The notes under the pieces are model-generated. The model saw nothing but the letters and a program-made list of their open reading frames with translations. It ran no database searches and was not told where the DNA came from. A stretch of DNA of 64,000 nucleotides, taken from assembly GCF_945906775.1 (NCBI RefSeq), contig NZ_CAMDRE010000002.1, forward strand, positions 992,001 to 1,056,000. Reading direction: 5' to 3'. How positions within the stretch are numbered: the first letter of the stretch is position 1; each line of letters begins with the position of its first letter. Position numbers and translations under genes: made by a program. The stretch comes from Citrobacter sp. Marseille-Q6884. Lineage in GTDB: Bacteria; Pseudomonadota; Gammaproteobacteria; Enterobacterales; Enterobacteriaceae. This document shows, in pieces, positions 42,743 through 55,820 of the stretch.

Positions 42743-42827
42743 AGTAACAACTTATGATGGGTTTGCCCCTGAGGAGTTGTTGTTACTTTTTGTATTTTAA
42801 GTTAAAAATCAGCGTTAACTCAGGGGC
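42743..42827 (+). promoter_or_regulatory. Structured leader / possible attenuator upstream of dat
   Basis: AGTAACAAC (42743-42751) pairs perfectly with GTTGTTACT (42779-42787) and is followed by a T-rich run (TTTTTGTATTTT), a terminator-like form about 160 bases before dat. GCCCCTGAG in its loop (42765-42773) is exactly complementary to CTCAGGGGC downstream (42819-42827). This would make a pseudoknot or a competing structure. The pairing is seen directly; a regulatory role is inferred. Confidence 0.5.
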
Positions 42828-42948
42828 GAAATAAATGATTGAGTCCTTAGCTAAAACAACATATATTAGCCGCGTTTTTTTACAGGCAATCCTTTTAACC
42901 ATTTATTCAATCAGGCGTTAATCTACACCTGGTTGTAGGAGTGATATG

Positions 42949-44331
42949 ATGACGGATAAAGTCCGTATTGATACTTTGAATGCTAATTCATTACCGCAGA
43001 GCAATGAAACTTTTTTAGCAAGACAGGCTGAGTTTGAATCTAATGTCCGCAGCTATCCTCGTAAACTGCCACTGGCTATTGCCAAAGCGCAGGGTGTCTG
43101 GATTACCGACGTAGAAAATAATCAATATCTTGATTGCCTGGCAGGTGCCGGAACCCTGGCGCTTGGTCATAATCATCCTGAAATGCTTAAGAGCATTCAA
43201 AGTGTCATCACGAGCGGATTACCGTTACATACGCTTGACCTTACTACTCCATTAAAAGATGAATTCTCATCTTATTTGCTTTCTTTACTGCCAGGTCAGG
43301 GTAAAGAGTACTGCCTGCAGTTCACCGGCCCGTCCGGCGCGGATGCTGTAGAAGCGGCGCTGAAACTGGCGAAGAAAGTCACCGGGCGCTCCAGTGTGAT
43401 CAGCTTCTCCGGCGGCTACCACGGGATGACCCATGGCGCGCTGTCCGTGACTGGCAACCTGTCCCCGAAAGAAGCCGTTAGCAACATGATGGCAGAAGTA
43501 CAGTTTATGCCGTATCCGCACGAGTACCGTTGCCCGCTGGGTATCGGTGGTGAGGCGGGTGTGAAAGCCTTAACGTATTACTTCGAAAACCTGATTAACG
43601 ACGTTGAAAGCGGCGTACGTAAACCGGCTGCGGTGATCCTGGAAGCGGTGCAGGGTGAGGGCGGCGTGAATCCGGCGCCGATCGAGTGGCTGCAACGCAT
43701 TCGTAAAGTGACTCAGGAACACGGCATTCTGCTGATCCTTGACGAAGTTCAGGCTGGCTTTGCACGTACCGGCAAACTGTTCGCCTTCGAACATGCGGGT
43801 ATTGAGCCGGACATCATCGTGATGTCTAAAGCAGTTGGTGGCGGTCTGCCGCTGGCCGTGCTGGGTATTAAGAAACAGTTCGACGCCTGGTCACCGGGTC
43901 ATCACACCGGTACCTTCCGTGGTAACCAGCTGGCGATGGCGACTGGCCTGACTACGCTGAAAATCCTGAAAGATGACAACATTGCCGACAAAGTTGCCGC
44001 CCAGGGCGAGTGGCTGAAAGGCAAACTGGCTGAGCTGCAGAAACGTTACCCGGTTATCGGTCACATTCGTGGTCTGGGTCTGATGATCGGTCTTGAAATC
44101 GTTAAACCAAACGAAGCGAAAGATCACATGGGTTGCTACCCGGCGGATGGCGAGCTTTCTGCACTGTTGCAGAAAAAATGCTTTGAATCCGGTCTGATCC
44201 TGGAGCGTGGTGGTCGTAACGGTAGCGTGCTGCGTCTGCTGCCTTCTCTGCTGATCACCAATGCTGAGCTGGAAATTTTCCTCGATAAATTTGAGAACGC
44301 CCTGTTGGGCGCTGGCGTTAAGCCGGTTTAA
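42949..44331 (+). CDS. dat: Diaminobutyrate--2-oxoglutarate aminotransferase
   Basis: Class III PLP aminotransferase converting L-aspartate 4-semialdehyde plus glutamate to L-2,4-diaminobutyrate and 2-oxoglutarate. The 460-residue protein matches remembered Acinetobacter/Enterobacter Dat closely: [20 protein letters not shown], the PLP-phosphate site [29 protein letters not shown] with the PLP aspartate near 265, and the Schiff-base lysine in [14 protein letters not shown] near 294. The ATG at 42949, seven bases behind AGGAG, is preferred over 42946. ddc begins nine bases after its stop, so dat-ddc form an operon, divergent from the aspartokinase paralogue. A long structured leader precedes it. 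Confidence 0.93.
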   Translation: MTDKVRIDTLNANSLPQSNETFLARQAEFESNVRSYPRKLPLAIAKAQGVWITDVENNQYLDCLAGAGTLALGHNHPEMLKSIQSVITSGLPLHTLDLTTPLKDEFSSYLLSLLPGQGKEYCLQFTGPSGADAVEAALKLAKKVTGRSSVISFSGGYHGMTHGALSVTGNLSPKEAVSNMMAEVQFMPYPHEYRCPLGIGGEAGVKALTYYFENLINDVESGVRKPAAVILEAVQGEGGVNPAPIEWLQRIRKVTQEHGILLILDEVQAGFARTGKLFAFEHAGIEPDIIVMSKAVGGGLPLAVLGIKKQFDAWSPGHHTGTFRGNQLAMATGLTTLKILKDDNIADKVAAQGEWLKGKLAELQKRYPVIGHIRGLGLMIGLEIVKPNEAKDHMGCYPADGELSALLQKKCFESGLILERGGRNGSVLRLLPSLLITNAELEIFLDKFENALLGAGVKPV

Positions 44332-44340
44332 TCGGAGTTA

Positions 44341-45810
44341 ATGAACGTGTCAGATAACAACCCGATTCTGTCCGGTTCGGCGCAAAGCATCGCAGCCTAC
44401 CAGGACGCCATCGAGCAGAGCAGCAAAGCTGTCGTTGAATGGTTAAAACAACCTGAGATGTATCAGGGTAAAACCGTTGAGCAGCTGCGCGAGCGCATCA
44501 ATCTGAACTTCACCGCTGAGGGCCTGGGTAACCAGGCCACTATTGAGCGGGCAGTTGAGTACTTCCTGAAGGACAGCCTGTCTGTGCACCATGCACAATG
44601 CGTGGCGCATCTGCACTGCCCGAGCCTGGTGATTAGCCAGGCCGCTGAAGTGCTGATCAACGCCACCAACCAGAGTATGGACTCCTGGGATCAGAGCCCG
44701 TCAGCGACCATCGTTGAGATCAAGCTGATCGAATGGCTGCGTGAGCAGGTCGGTTATCAGGCTGGCGATGCGGGCGTATTCACCAGCGGAGGCACTCAGA
44801 GCAATCTGATGGGACTGATGCTGGCACGTGACGCTTTCTTTGCACGTCAGGGGCACTCTATCCAGCAGGATGGTTTAACCGGCGATCTGAGCAAAATTAA
44901 AGTATTCTGCTCTGAAAGCGCGCACTTTTCTGTTCAGAAAAACATGGCGTTGATGGGACTGGGTTACCGTTCCGTCACCCAGGTTAAGACCGATGTGTTT
45001 TCTCGCATGGATGCTGCAGACCTGAAAGCCAAACTGGCGCAGGCGCAAGCCAATGGTGAGCAGGTGATGGCGATTGTCGCCACTGCCGGTACGACCGATG
45101 CGGGCGCTATCGATCCGTTAACAGAGATTGCTGCGTTGGCGGCTGAGCACCAGATCTGGATGCATGTGGATGCGGCATGGGGCGGTGCGTTACTGCTATC
45201 TGAGAAGTATCGCCACTTCCTCAACGGTCTTGAACTGGCGGATTCTGTCACTCTGGACTTCCACAAGCAGTTCTTCCAGACCATCAGCTGCGGTGCATTC
45301 CTGCTGAAAGATGCGCGTCATTATGAACTGATGCGTTATCAGGCGGCGTACCTGAACTCTGATTTCGATGAAGAGCACGGTGTGCCGAACCTGGTATCCA
45401 AGTCCCTGCAAACGACGCGTCGTTTTGATGCGCTGAAACTGTGGATGGGTCTCGAAGCGCTGGGTAAAAAACAGTACGCTGAAATCATTGATAACGGTGT
45501 CACTCTGGCGCGGCAGGTGGCGGAGTTTGTTTCTGCTCAACCGGATCTGGAACTGGTGATGCAGCCGCAACTGGCAAGCGTACTGTTCCGTTTCCGTCCG
45601 CAGAGCGATGACGTTGCGTTTGTTGCACTGTTGAACCAGCGTATCGGTGACGTTCTGCTGGCCTCCGGTGCTGCAAACGTGGGCGTAACAGAAGCGGATG
45701 GCGTGACTTGCCTGAAGCTGACACTACTGAACCCAACGGTTTGCCTGAAAGATGTGAAAGTGCTGCTGGAAAGCGTTAAACAGACAGCTGAACAACTGCT
45801 GAACGCATAA
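44341..45810 (+). CDS. ddc: L-2,4-diaminobutyrate decarboxylase
   Basis: Group II PLP decarboxylase making 1,3-diaminopropane from L-2,4-diaminobutyrate. The 489-residue protein has the expected landmarks: FTSGGTQSNLMGLMLARDAFF (about 147-167), the ring-stacking histidine in SESAHFS near 195, HVDAAWGGALLL with the PLP aspartate near 277, and the Schiff-base lysine in LDFHKQFFQ at 309. The cofactor residues are intact, so it should be active in the cytoplasm. It follows dat by nine bases. No spermidine-type condensation genes (as in norspermidine synthesis) are adjacent, so diaminopropane itself may be the end product. Confidence 0.94.
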   Translation: MNVSDNNPILSGSAQSIAAYQDAIEQSSKAVVEWLKQPEMYQGKTVEQLRERINLNFTAEGLGNQATIERAVEYFLKDSLSVHHAQCVAHLHCPSLVISQAAEVLINATNQSMDSWDQSPSATIVEIKLIEWLREQVGYQAGDAGVFTSGGTQSNLMGLMLARDAFFARQGHSIQQDGLTGDLSKIKVFCSESAHFSVQKNMALMGLGYRSVTQVKTDVFSRMDAADLKAKLAQAQANGEQVMAIVATAGTTDAGAIDPLTEIAALAAEHQIWMHVDAAWGGALLLSEKYRHFLNGLELADSVTLDFHKQFFQTISCGAFLLKDARHYELMRYQAAYLNSDFDEEHGVPNLVSKSLQTTRRFDALKLWMGLEALGKKQYAEIIDNGVTLARQVAEFVSAQPDLELVMQPQLASVLFRFRPQSDDVAFVALLNQRIGDVLLASGAANVGVTEADGVTCLKLTLLNPTVCLKDVKVLLESVKQTAEQLLNA

Positions 45811-45833
45811 TCACTTTCCGTTGCGCATAAATA

Positions 45834-45863
45834 AAAATGGCTCCCTTTCGGAGCCATTTTTTT
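45834..45863. terminator. Bidirectional terminator between ddc and dauA
   Basis: Perfect 11-bp arms (45834-45844, 45850-45860) with a T run on the plus strand and an A run before the stem that gives a T tail on the minus strand. It serves convergent ddc and dauA. Confidence 0.88.
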
Positions 45864-45872
45864 ATTGAACAG

Positions 45873-47555
45873 TTATTGAATATCTGCCAGAGCGGCGGTG
45901 CGGTTCGGGAAGAACGTCAAACGACCCGGGATCGGTTGGATACCCGCGCGCGCCATAGTACGTAGCGGCTGGAACTCCAGGTTACTGATGCGTAACTCGC
46001 AACCTTCCGGCAGGCGTTTTACAAAACGCTGGAAAGCATCCAGTCCACCGGCATCCAGCACCGGTACGGCGTCCCACTTCAACACCACGATACGTTTGCC
46101 TTCAATACGTGATTCAAGATCGGTAAATAATCCTTCTGCCGCCGCAAAGAACAGCGGACCAATCACGCGCAGAACCAGAACATCGTCTGGTACGTCTACG
46201 TTTACCGGAGCCAGGCGTGTCATACGCGCAATGCGGCGCATAAACAGCAGGGAGGCGAGTACGATCCCGACACTGATGGCGATAACCATATCGAACAGTA
46301 CCGTCAGCGACATACACATCAGCATGACGATGATGTCGTCTTTCGGCGCGTGGCGCAGCAGATCCACCACTTTATGGGCTTCACTCATGTTCCACGCCAC
46401 CATCAACAGCAGCGCGGCCATGGCAGAAAGCGGCAACCAGGAGAGCAGCGGCGCTAACACCAGCAGGGCGAGGATCACCAGAATAGCGTGGATGACCGCT
46501 GAAATCGGTGACGTTGCGCCAGCACGTACGTTTGCGGCAGAACGGGCAATGGCGGCTGTTGCAGTAATACCGCCAAAGAACGGCGCAACGATGTTTCCCA
46601 GACCCTGACCAATCAGCTCGCTGTTAGCTTTGTGTTTGGTACCGGTCATTCCGTCGAGCACCACGGCGCAGAGCAGGGATTCAATCGCGCCCAGCATCGC
46701 CATGGAGAAAGCGGCCGGTAATAGTGCCTGTAATGAACTCCAGCTCAACGTAAAGTTGGAATCCGGCATATTCCACGGTAATACCAGTTGTGGCAGCAGC
46801 TGCGGGATGCCGTTGCCCTGAGAGCCGTCAGCCAGAATGTAGTGGAACTGAGAACCAATGGTTGCGACATGCCCCCCCATGACATTCACGATGCCCATCA
46901 CCGCACAACCGGCCAGCAGCGCAGGAAGGTGGCCCGGCAGACGAACGCCCAGTCGCGGCCAGAAAATGAGGATCCCCAGCGTGACCACACCAATGGCGGC
47001 ATCGCCGAGATTAATGGTCGGTAATGCCATAAACAGTGCACCGACTTTTTGCAGGTAGTGCTCAGGAACATGGGCCATTTGCAGACCAAGAAAGTCTTTA
47101 ATCTGCATAGTACCAATGGTGATACCAATACCTGAGGTAAAGCCTAATGTGACTGACACGGGAATATATTCGATCAGGCGGCCAAAACGGGCGAGGCCGA
47201 AAAGGATCAGAAATATCCCGGACATCAGCGTGGCAACCAGCAGGCCTGCCAGCCCAAACTGTTGCGACACCGGATACAAGATCACCACGAACGCAGCGGT
47301 CGGGCCAGAGACGCTAAAGCGTGAACCCCCGGTCAGGGCAATAACAATCCCGGCTACGGCTGACGTATACAGCCCGTACTGCGGCGCAACGCCACTGCCA
47401 ATTGCCAGTGCCATCGCCAGCGGAATAGCAATGATCCCAACGGTTATCCCGGCAATCAGGTCACGGGTAAAGCGTGAGGCGGTATATTTTTCTTTCCAAC
47501 AAGCGTCGATGAGGGCGCGGAAAGGCATCACATGTGAGGAAAATAATTTATTCAC
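45873..47555 (-). CDS. dauA: C4-dicarboxylate transporter DauA (SulP family, formerly YchM)
   Basis: The 560-residue SulP/SLC26 transporter has a membrane core (about 25-435) and a C-terminal cytoplasmic STAS domain (about 445-555, with [21 protein letters not shown]). Family motifs are [18 protein letters not shown] and the [19 protein letters not shown] region. E. coli DauA (559) imports succinate, fumarate and aspartate aerobically at acidic pH and regulates DctA. Core order ychH-dauA-prs is broken here by the aspartokinase/dat/ddc insertion. DauA being an aspartate-capable carrier beside an aspartate-consuming pathway is notable, but probably only a consequence of the insertion point. Confidence 0.95.
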   Translation of the reverse strand: MNKLFSSHVMPFRALIDACWKEKYTASRFTRDLIAGITVGIIAIPLAMALAIGSGVAPQYGLYTSAVAGIVIALTGGSRFSVSGPTAAFVVILYPVSQQFGLAGLLVATLMSGIFLILFGLARFGRLIEYIPVSVTLGFTSGIGITIGTMQIKDFLGLQMAHVPEHYLQKVGALFMALPTINLGDAAIGVVTLGILIFWPRLGVRLPGHLPALLAGCAVMGIVNVMGGHVATIGSQFHYILADGSQGNGIPQLLPQLVLPWNMPDSNFTLSWSSLQALLPAAFSMAMLGAIESLLCAVVLDGMTGTKHKANSELIGQGLGNIVAPFFGGITATAAIARSAANVRAGATSPISAVIHAILVILALLVLAPLLSWLPLSAMAALLLMVAWNMSEAHKVVDLLRHAPKDDIIVMLMCMSLTVLFDMVIAISVGIVLASLLFMRRIARMTRLAPVNVDVPDDVLVLRVIGPLFFAAAEGLFTDLESRIEGKRIVVLKWDAVPVLDAGGLDAFQRFVKRLPEGCELRISNLEFQPLRTMARAGIQPIPGRLTFFPNRTAALADIQ

Positions 47556-47640
47556 AATAATGTTTCATCCATGAGCGCATCATCTGTCAACTAAATGGCA
47601 GGTGAAGGAGGCATAAGTCATACAAATAAGTGTTACAGAT

Positions 47641-47666
47641 AAAAAAACCCGCCGCAGCGGGTTTTT
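47641..47666 (-). terminator. Terminator of prs
   Basis: AAACCCGC and GCGGGTTT arms around CGCA, with a long T run on the minus strand, about 15-40 bases after the prs stop. Because of the A/T symmetry it may also act on the plus strand. Confidence 0.85.
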
Positions 47667-47679
47667 GAGCCGGGCTCGA

Positions 47680-48753
<1,074 letters not shown>

Positions 48754-48777
48754 TCACCGCAACTCAGCTTGCCCGGC

Positions 48778-50318
<1,541 letters not shown>

Positions 50319-50450
50319 CTACGTTCACGTTATCTTAATTTAAACCGTAAGCTATTACTCCAAAAGGGGGCTGTCTCTTTTATTGACCGCAGGCATCCTG
50401 TATGATGCACCCAGTCTAACCTTATCAACGCTGGTACTATTCCCGCACAC

Positions 50451-51707
50451 ATGACCCTTTTAGCGCTTGGTATTAACCATAAAACGGCACCTGTATCGCT
50501 GCGAGAACGCGTAACGTTTTCGCCGGACACGCTCGATCAGGCGCTGGACAGCCTGCTTGCGCAGCCAATGGTGCAGGGCGGGGTGGTGTTGTCAACGTGT
50601 AACCGCACGGAGTTGTATCTCAGCGTCGAGGAGCAGGACAACCTGCAAGAGGCGCTGATTCGTTGGTTGTGCGAGTACCACAACCTGAACGAAGAGGATC
50701 TGCGTAGCAGCCTTTACTGGCACCAGGACAACGACGCCGTCAGCCATCTGATGCGCGTAGCCAGCGGTCTGGATTCGCTGGTGCTGGGCGAGCCCCAAAT
50801 TCTCGGACAGGTCAAAAAAGCGTTCGCGGATTCGCAAAAAGGTCACCTCAACGCCAGCGCGCTGGAGCGCATGTTCCAGAAATCCTTCTCGGTCGCCAAA
50901 CGTGTAAGAACTGAAACCGACATCGGCGCGAGCGCGGTGTCCGTTGCATTTGCCGCCTGTACGCTGGCGCGTCAGATTTTTGAATCACTTTCCACGGTCA
51001 CCGTCTTGCTGGTTGGCGCAGGTGAAACCATCGAACTGGTGGCGCGGCATCTGCGTGAACACAAAGTGAAGAAGATGATCATCGCCAACCGTACGCGTGA
51101 GCGCGCACAGGTTCTGGCTGATGAAGTCGGCGCCGAGGTGATTTCACTCAGTGATATCGACGCGCGATTACAGGACGCCGATATTATTATCAGCTCGACG
51201 GCCAGCCCACTGCCGATTATCGGTAAAGGGATGGTTGAGCGCGCGCTTAAAAACCGTCGCAATCAGCCTATGCTGTTGGTCGATATCGCCGTACCGCGCG
51301 ATGTTGAACCGGAAGTCGGCAAACTGTCCAACGCGTATCTGTACAGCGTTGATGACCTGCAAAGCATCATTTCGCATAACCTGGCGCAGCGCAAAGCCGC
51401 GGCAGTCGAAGCCGAGACCATTGTTGCGCAGGAAACCAGCGAGTTTATGGCCTGGTTACGCGCCCAAAGCGCGACGGAAACCATCCGCGAGTACCGCAGT
51501 CAGTCAGAACAGATTCGTGATGAACTGACCGCTAAAGCGTTGGCTGCTCTGGATCAGGGCGGTGATGCGCAAGCCATTATGCAGGATCTGGCCTGGAAGC
51601 TGACGAACCGCCTGATCCATGCACCAACCAAATCACTTCAACAGGCCGCCCGTGACGGGGATAGTGAACGCCTGAATATTCTGCGCGACAGCCTCGGGCT
51701 GGAGTAG
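50451..51707 (+). CDS. hemA: Glutamyl-tRNA reductase
   Basis: First committed step of C5-pathway tetrapyrrole synthesis: NADPH reduction of glutamyl-tRNA to glutamate-1-semialdehyde. 418 residues, as in E. coli. The catalytic cysteine lies in [12 protein letters not shown] near residue 50. Other motifs are [25 protein letters not shown], the NADPH domain [17 protein letters not shown] near 185-202, and [13 protein letters not shown]. The C-terminal dimerisation helix region ([19 protein letters not shown]) is intact. In enterobacteria HemA abundance is controlled by heme-dependent proteolysis at its N terminus. prfA follows after about 40 bases in the conserved hemA-prfA-prmC-sirB2-sirB1-kdsA run. 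Confidence 0.98.
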   Translation: MTLLALGINHKTAPVSLRERVTFSPDTLDQALDSLLAQPMVQGGVVLSTCNRTELYLSVEEQDNLQEALIRWLCEYHNLNEEDLRSSLYWHQDNDAVSHLMRVASGLDSLVLGEPQILGQVKKAFADSQKGHLNASALERMFQKSFSVAKRVRTETDIGASAVSVAFAACTLARQIFESLSTVTVLLVGAGETIELVARHLREHKVKKMIIANRTRERAQVLADEVGAEVISLSDIDARLQDADIIISSTASPLPIIGKGMVERALKNRRNQPMLLVDIAVPRDVEPEVGKLSNAYLYSVDDLQSIISHNLAQRKAAAVEAETIVAQETSEFMAWLRAQSATETIREYRSQSEQIRDELTAKALAALDQGGDAQAIMQDLAWKLTNRLIHAPTKSLQQAARDGDSERLNILRDSLGLE

Positions 51708-51748
51708 CAGCACACCAATCTTATTTTTTACAGGGTGCATTTACGCCT

Positions 51749-52831
51749 ATGAAGCCTTCTATCGTTGCCAAACTGGAAGCCCTGCATGAACGCCATGAAG
51801 AAGTTCAGGCGCTGCTCGGTGATGCGGGAACCATCGCAGACCAGGAACGCTTTCGTGCGCTGTCGCGCGAGTATGCCCAATTAAGCGATGTCTCTCGCTG
51901 TTTTACGGACTGGCAACAGATTCAGGATGATATCGAAACAGCACAGATGATGCTCGACGATCCTGAAATGCGTGAGATGGCGCAGGATGAACTGCGCGAA
52001 GCAAAAGAAAAAGGTGAGCAGCTGGAACAGCATCTGCAGGTTCTGCTGCTGCCAAAAGATCCGGATGACGAACGTAACGCGTTCCTGGAAGTTCGCGCGG
52101 GAACCGGCGGTGATGAAGCCGCGCTGTTTGCCGGCGATCTGTTCCGTATGTACAGCCGTTACGCTGAATCGCGTCGCTGGCGTGTGGAGATCATAAGCGC
52201 CAACGAAGGTGAGCATGGCGGTTATAAAGAGATTATTGCCAAAGTGAGCGGCGATGGCGTGTACGGCCGACTGAAATTTGAGTCCGGTGGCCACCGCGTA
52301 CAGCGCGTTCCGGCGACGGAATCACAGGGGCGTATTCACACTTCCGCCTGTACGGTCGCGGTCATGCCGGAACTGCCGGAAGCGGAACTGCCGGATATCA
52401 ACCCGGCCGATCTGCGTATTGATACCTTCCGTTCCTCTGGTGCGGGCGGTCAGCACGTTAACACCACCGACTCGGCAATCCGTATTACCCACTTGCCAAC
52501 CGGTATTGTGGTGGAGTGTCAGGACGAACGTTCGCAGCATAAAAACAAAGCGAAAGCGATGTCGGTGCTGGGGGCGCGTATTCGTGCCGCCGAAGTGGCA
52601 AGACGCCAACAGGCCGAAGCTTCTGAGCGTCGCAACCTGTTGGGCAGCGGCGATCGTAGCGATCGCAACCGTACCTATAACTTCCCGCAGGGTCGTGTAA
52701 CCGATCATCGCATTAACCTGACGCTTTACCGTCTGGATGAAGCGATGGAGGGCAAGCTGGATATGCTCATTGAGCCAATTGTCCAGGAATATCAGGCCGA
52801 CCAATTAGCGGCGCTGTCCGAGCAGGATTAA
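51749..52831 (+). CDS. prfA: Peptide chain release factor 1
   Basis: Recognises UAA and UAG stop codons and triggers peptide release. 360 residues, as in E. coli. The catalytic GGQ is in [18 protein letters not shown] near residues 233-237; its glutamine is methylated by PrmC, encoded next. The codon-recognition segment [15 protein letters not shown] is near 187-201 (the PxT motif position). The N-terminal coiled-coil domain ([19 protein letters not shown]) and the C-terminal region are complete. Its stop overlaps the prmC start (TAATG). Confidence 0.98.
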   Translation: MKPSIVAKLEALHERHEEVQALLGDAGTIADQERFRALSREYAQLSDVSRCFTDWQQIQDDIETAQMMLDDPEMREMAQDELREAKEKGEQLEQHLQVLLLPKDPDDERNAFLEVRAGTGGDEAALFAGDLFRMYSRYAESRRWRVEIISANEGEHGGYKEIIAKVSGDGVYGRLKFESGGHRVQRVPATESQGRIHTSACTVAVMPELPEAELPDINPADLRIDTFRSSGAGGQHVNTTDSAIRITHLPTGIVVECQDERSQHKNKAKAMSVLGARIRAAEVARRQQAEASERRNLLGSGDRSDRNRTYNFPQGRVTDHRINLTLYRLDEAMEGKLDMLIEPIVQEYQADQLAALSEQD

Positions 52832-53661
52832 TGGACTATCAGCACTGGTTGCGTCAGGCAATAAGCCAATTGCAGAATAGCGAAAGCCCGCGCCGGGATG
52901 CCGAGATCATCCTTGAGCATGTTACCGGCAAGGGGCGAACCTTTATTCTGGCATTTGGCGAAACGGAGTTAACCGCAGAGCAGCACGAGCAGCTGGACGC
53001 ACTGGTGGCACGTCGCCAGTTGGGCGAACCCGTTGCGCACTTAACCGGCGTTCGTGAGTTCTGGTCGCTGCCGTTATTCGTTTCGCCGGCAACGCTGATT
53101 CCGCGCCCGGATACCGAATGTCTGGTTGAACAAGCGCTGGCACGCCTGCCTGCTTGTGCGTGCCGCATCCTTGATCTGGGCACCGGAACGGGGGCCATTG
53201 CGCTGGCGCTGGCCTCTGAACGCCCGGATTGCGTGGTGACCGCGGTTGATCGCATGCCGGATGCCGTGGCTCTGGCGACCCGCAACACGCAGCATCTGGC
53301 CATCAGCAATGTGCGTGTACTGCAAAGCGACTGGTTTAGCGCTCTGCAGGGGCAGCAGTTTGACATGATTGTCAGCAATCCGCCGTATATCGATGAGCAA
53401 GACCCGCATCTGGCCCAGGGCGATGTGCGCTTTGAGCCGCTATCGGCGTTGGTGGCGAGCGATCACGGTCTGGCGGATATCGTCCATATCATCGACCAGT
53501 CTCGCAACGTACTCACCCCCGGCGGCTATCTGCTACTGGAACATGGCTGGCAGCAGGGTAGCGAAGTGAGAACCGCCTTTTTGCAGGCGGGCTATCTCGA
53601 CGTTGAAACCTGTCGCGACTATGGCGGCAACGAGCGCATTACGCTCGGACGCTACGCATGA
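52831..53661 (+). CDS. prmC: Release factor glutamine methyltransferase
   Basis: SAM-dependent enzyme that N5-methylates the GGQ glutamine of RF1 and RF2. 276 residues (E. coli 277). A small N-terminal helical domain recognises the factor. The methyltransferase domain has motif I ILDLGTGTGAIALAL near 113-127 and the glutamine-binding NPPY motif in MIVSNPPYIDEQDPHL near 180-195. It shares one base with the prfA stop and overlaps sirB2 by four bases, so expression is coupled across the block. Confidence 0.97.
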   Translation: MDYQHWLRQAISQLQNSESPRRDAEIILEHVTGKGRTFILAFGETELTAEQHEQLDALVARRQLGEPVAHLTGVREFWSLPLFVSPATLIPRPDTECLVEQALARLPACACRILDLGTGTGAIALALASERPDCVVTAVDRMPDAVALATRNTQHLAISNVRVLQSDWFSALQGQQFDMIVSNPPYIDEQDPHLAQGDVRFEPLSALVASDHGLADIVHIIDQSRNVLTPGGYLLLEHGWQQGSEVRTAFLQAGYLDVETCRDYGGNERITLGRYA

Positions 53662-54053
53662 TGAATACGTTCAGTGTGCTGTTTAGCATTCATCTTATTA
53701 GCATTGCGCTTTCTGTCGGCATGCTGACGCTACGTTTTTGGTGGCGCTATACCGACGCCAGACTGGCATCAGCACGCTGGACGCGGATTGTGCCACCGAT
53801 TATTGACACCATTTTGTTATTCAGCGGCATGGCGTTGATCGTTAAAACGCACATCCTGCCATTCACTGAACAGGGTACATGGCTGACTGAAAAGCTGTTT
53901 GGGGTTATCATTTACATCGTTTTGGGTTTTATTGCGCTCGATTACCGTCGGGCGCGCAGTCAGCAGGCGCGCTTAATCGCTTTCCCGCTGGCGCTGGTGG
54001 TGCTGTACATCATCATTAAACTCGCCACCACAAAAATACCGTTACTGGGGTAA
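53658..54053 (+). CDS. sirB2: SirB2-family inner-membrane protein
   Basis: The 131-residue protein has four predicted transmembrane helices (about 8-25, 42-62, 75-95, 105-125) and matches E. coli YchQ/SirB2 in length and position. The sirB locus was named in Salmonella for effects on SPI-1 regulator expression; its molecular function is unknown. It begins inside the prmC stop region (ATGATGA). The choice between the first and second ATG is open. It lies three bases before sirB1. Confidence 0.92.
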   Translation: MMNTFSVLFSIHLISIALSVGMLTLRFWWRYTDARLASARWTRIVPPIIDTILLFSGMALIVKTHILPFTEQGTWLTEKLFGVIIYIVLGFIALDYRRARSQQARLIAFPLALVVLYIIIKLATTKIPLLG

Positions 54054-54056
54054 GTC

Positions 54057-54866
54057 ATGAGGTCGTTAGCTGATTTCGAATTTAACAAAGCGCCATTGTG
54101 CGAAGGAATGATCCTGGCATCGGAGTCTATCCGCCTGGATTTCCCGACACAGTCTGTCTATGACGAGCTTGAGCGTCTGGTCAGCCTGGCGCATGAAGAA
54201 ATTAGCCAGCTCCTGTCTCAGGATGAGCAACTGGAAAAACTGCTGGCACTTTTTTACGGCGAATGGGGGTTTACGGATACCCGCGGCGTCTACCGTCTTT
54301 CTGATGCTCTCTGGCTTGACCAGGTTTTAAAAAACCGTCAGGGCAGCGCGGTGTCGTTAGGGGCAATTTTATTATGGATTGCCAATCGACTGAATCTGCC
54401 GTTAGTTCCGGTGATTTTCCCGACGCAGCTTATTCTGCGTATTGAATCACTGGAAGGCGAAATGTGGTTGATCAATCCGTTCAACGGCGAAACGTTAAAT
54501 GAACACACGCTGGAAGTGTGGCTGAAGGGGAATATCAGCCCGGTTGCCGAACTGTTTAACGAAGACCTGGATGAAGCGGATAATGCGGAAGTGATCCGCA
54601 AACTGCTCGACACGTTGAAGTCTTCGCTGATGGAAGAACGACAAATGGAACTGGCACTGCGCGCCAGCGAAGCATTATTGCAGTTTAATCCTGAAGATCC
54701 GTATGAAATACGCGACCGTGGATTGATTTACGCGCAACTGGAATGTGAACATGTTGCGTTGACCGATTTAAGTTATTTCGTTGAACAGTGTCCGGAAGAC
54801 CCGATCAGCGAAATGATCCGTGCGCAGATTAATACTATTTCGCACAAGCAAATTGTATTGCATTAA
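54057..54866 (+). CDS. sirB1: SirB1 (YchA) transglutaminase-like/TPR protein
   Basis: The 269-residue cytoplasmic protein belongs to the SirB1 family: an N-terminal transglutaminase-like domain (about 35-180, including RQGSAVSLGAILLWIANRLNLPLVPV) and a C-terminal TPR-like tail (about 185-260, ALRASEALLQFNPEDPYEIRDRGLIYAQL). The catalytic role is unproven. The position between sirB2 and kdsA is conserved in enterobacteria. It begins with ATG three bases after the sirB2 stop. Confidence 0.94.
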   Translation: MRSLADFEFNKAPLCEGMILASESIRLDFPTQSVYDELERLVSLAHEEISQLLSQDEQLEKLLALFYGEWGFTDTRGVYRLSDALWLDQVLKNRQGSAVSLGAILLWIANRLNLPLVPVIFPTQLILRIESLEGEMWLINPFNGETLNEHTLEVWLKGNISPVAELFNEDLDEADNAEVIRKLLDTLKSSLMEERQMELALRASEALLQFNPEDPYEIRDRGLIYAQLECEHVALTDLSYFVEQCPEDPISEMIRAQINTISHKQIVLH

Positions 54867-54892
54867 TTAATGACAATTTACCTACCGTTTAA

Positions 54893-55756
<864 letters not shown>

Positions 55757-55766
55757 GAGCGTGTCG

Positions 55767-55797
55767 CAGGCCAGAGGGAGACCTCTGGCCTGTTGTT
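55767..55797 (+). terminator. Terminator of the hemA-kdsA run
   Basis: Perfect 11-bp G/C-rich arms (55767-55777, 55782-55792) with a GAGA loop and a TTGTTT tail, 11 bases after the kdsA stop. It also faces the convergent bdcA end. Confidence 0.85.
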
Positions 55798-55820
55798 TAA
55801 AAGGGTGTTGAGGGCGACCG

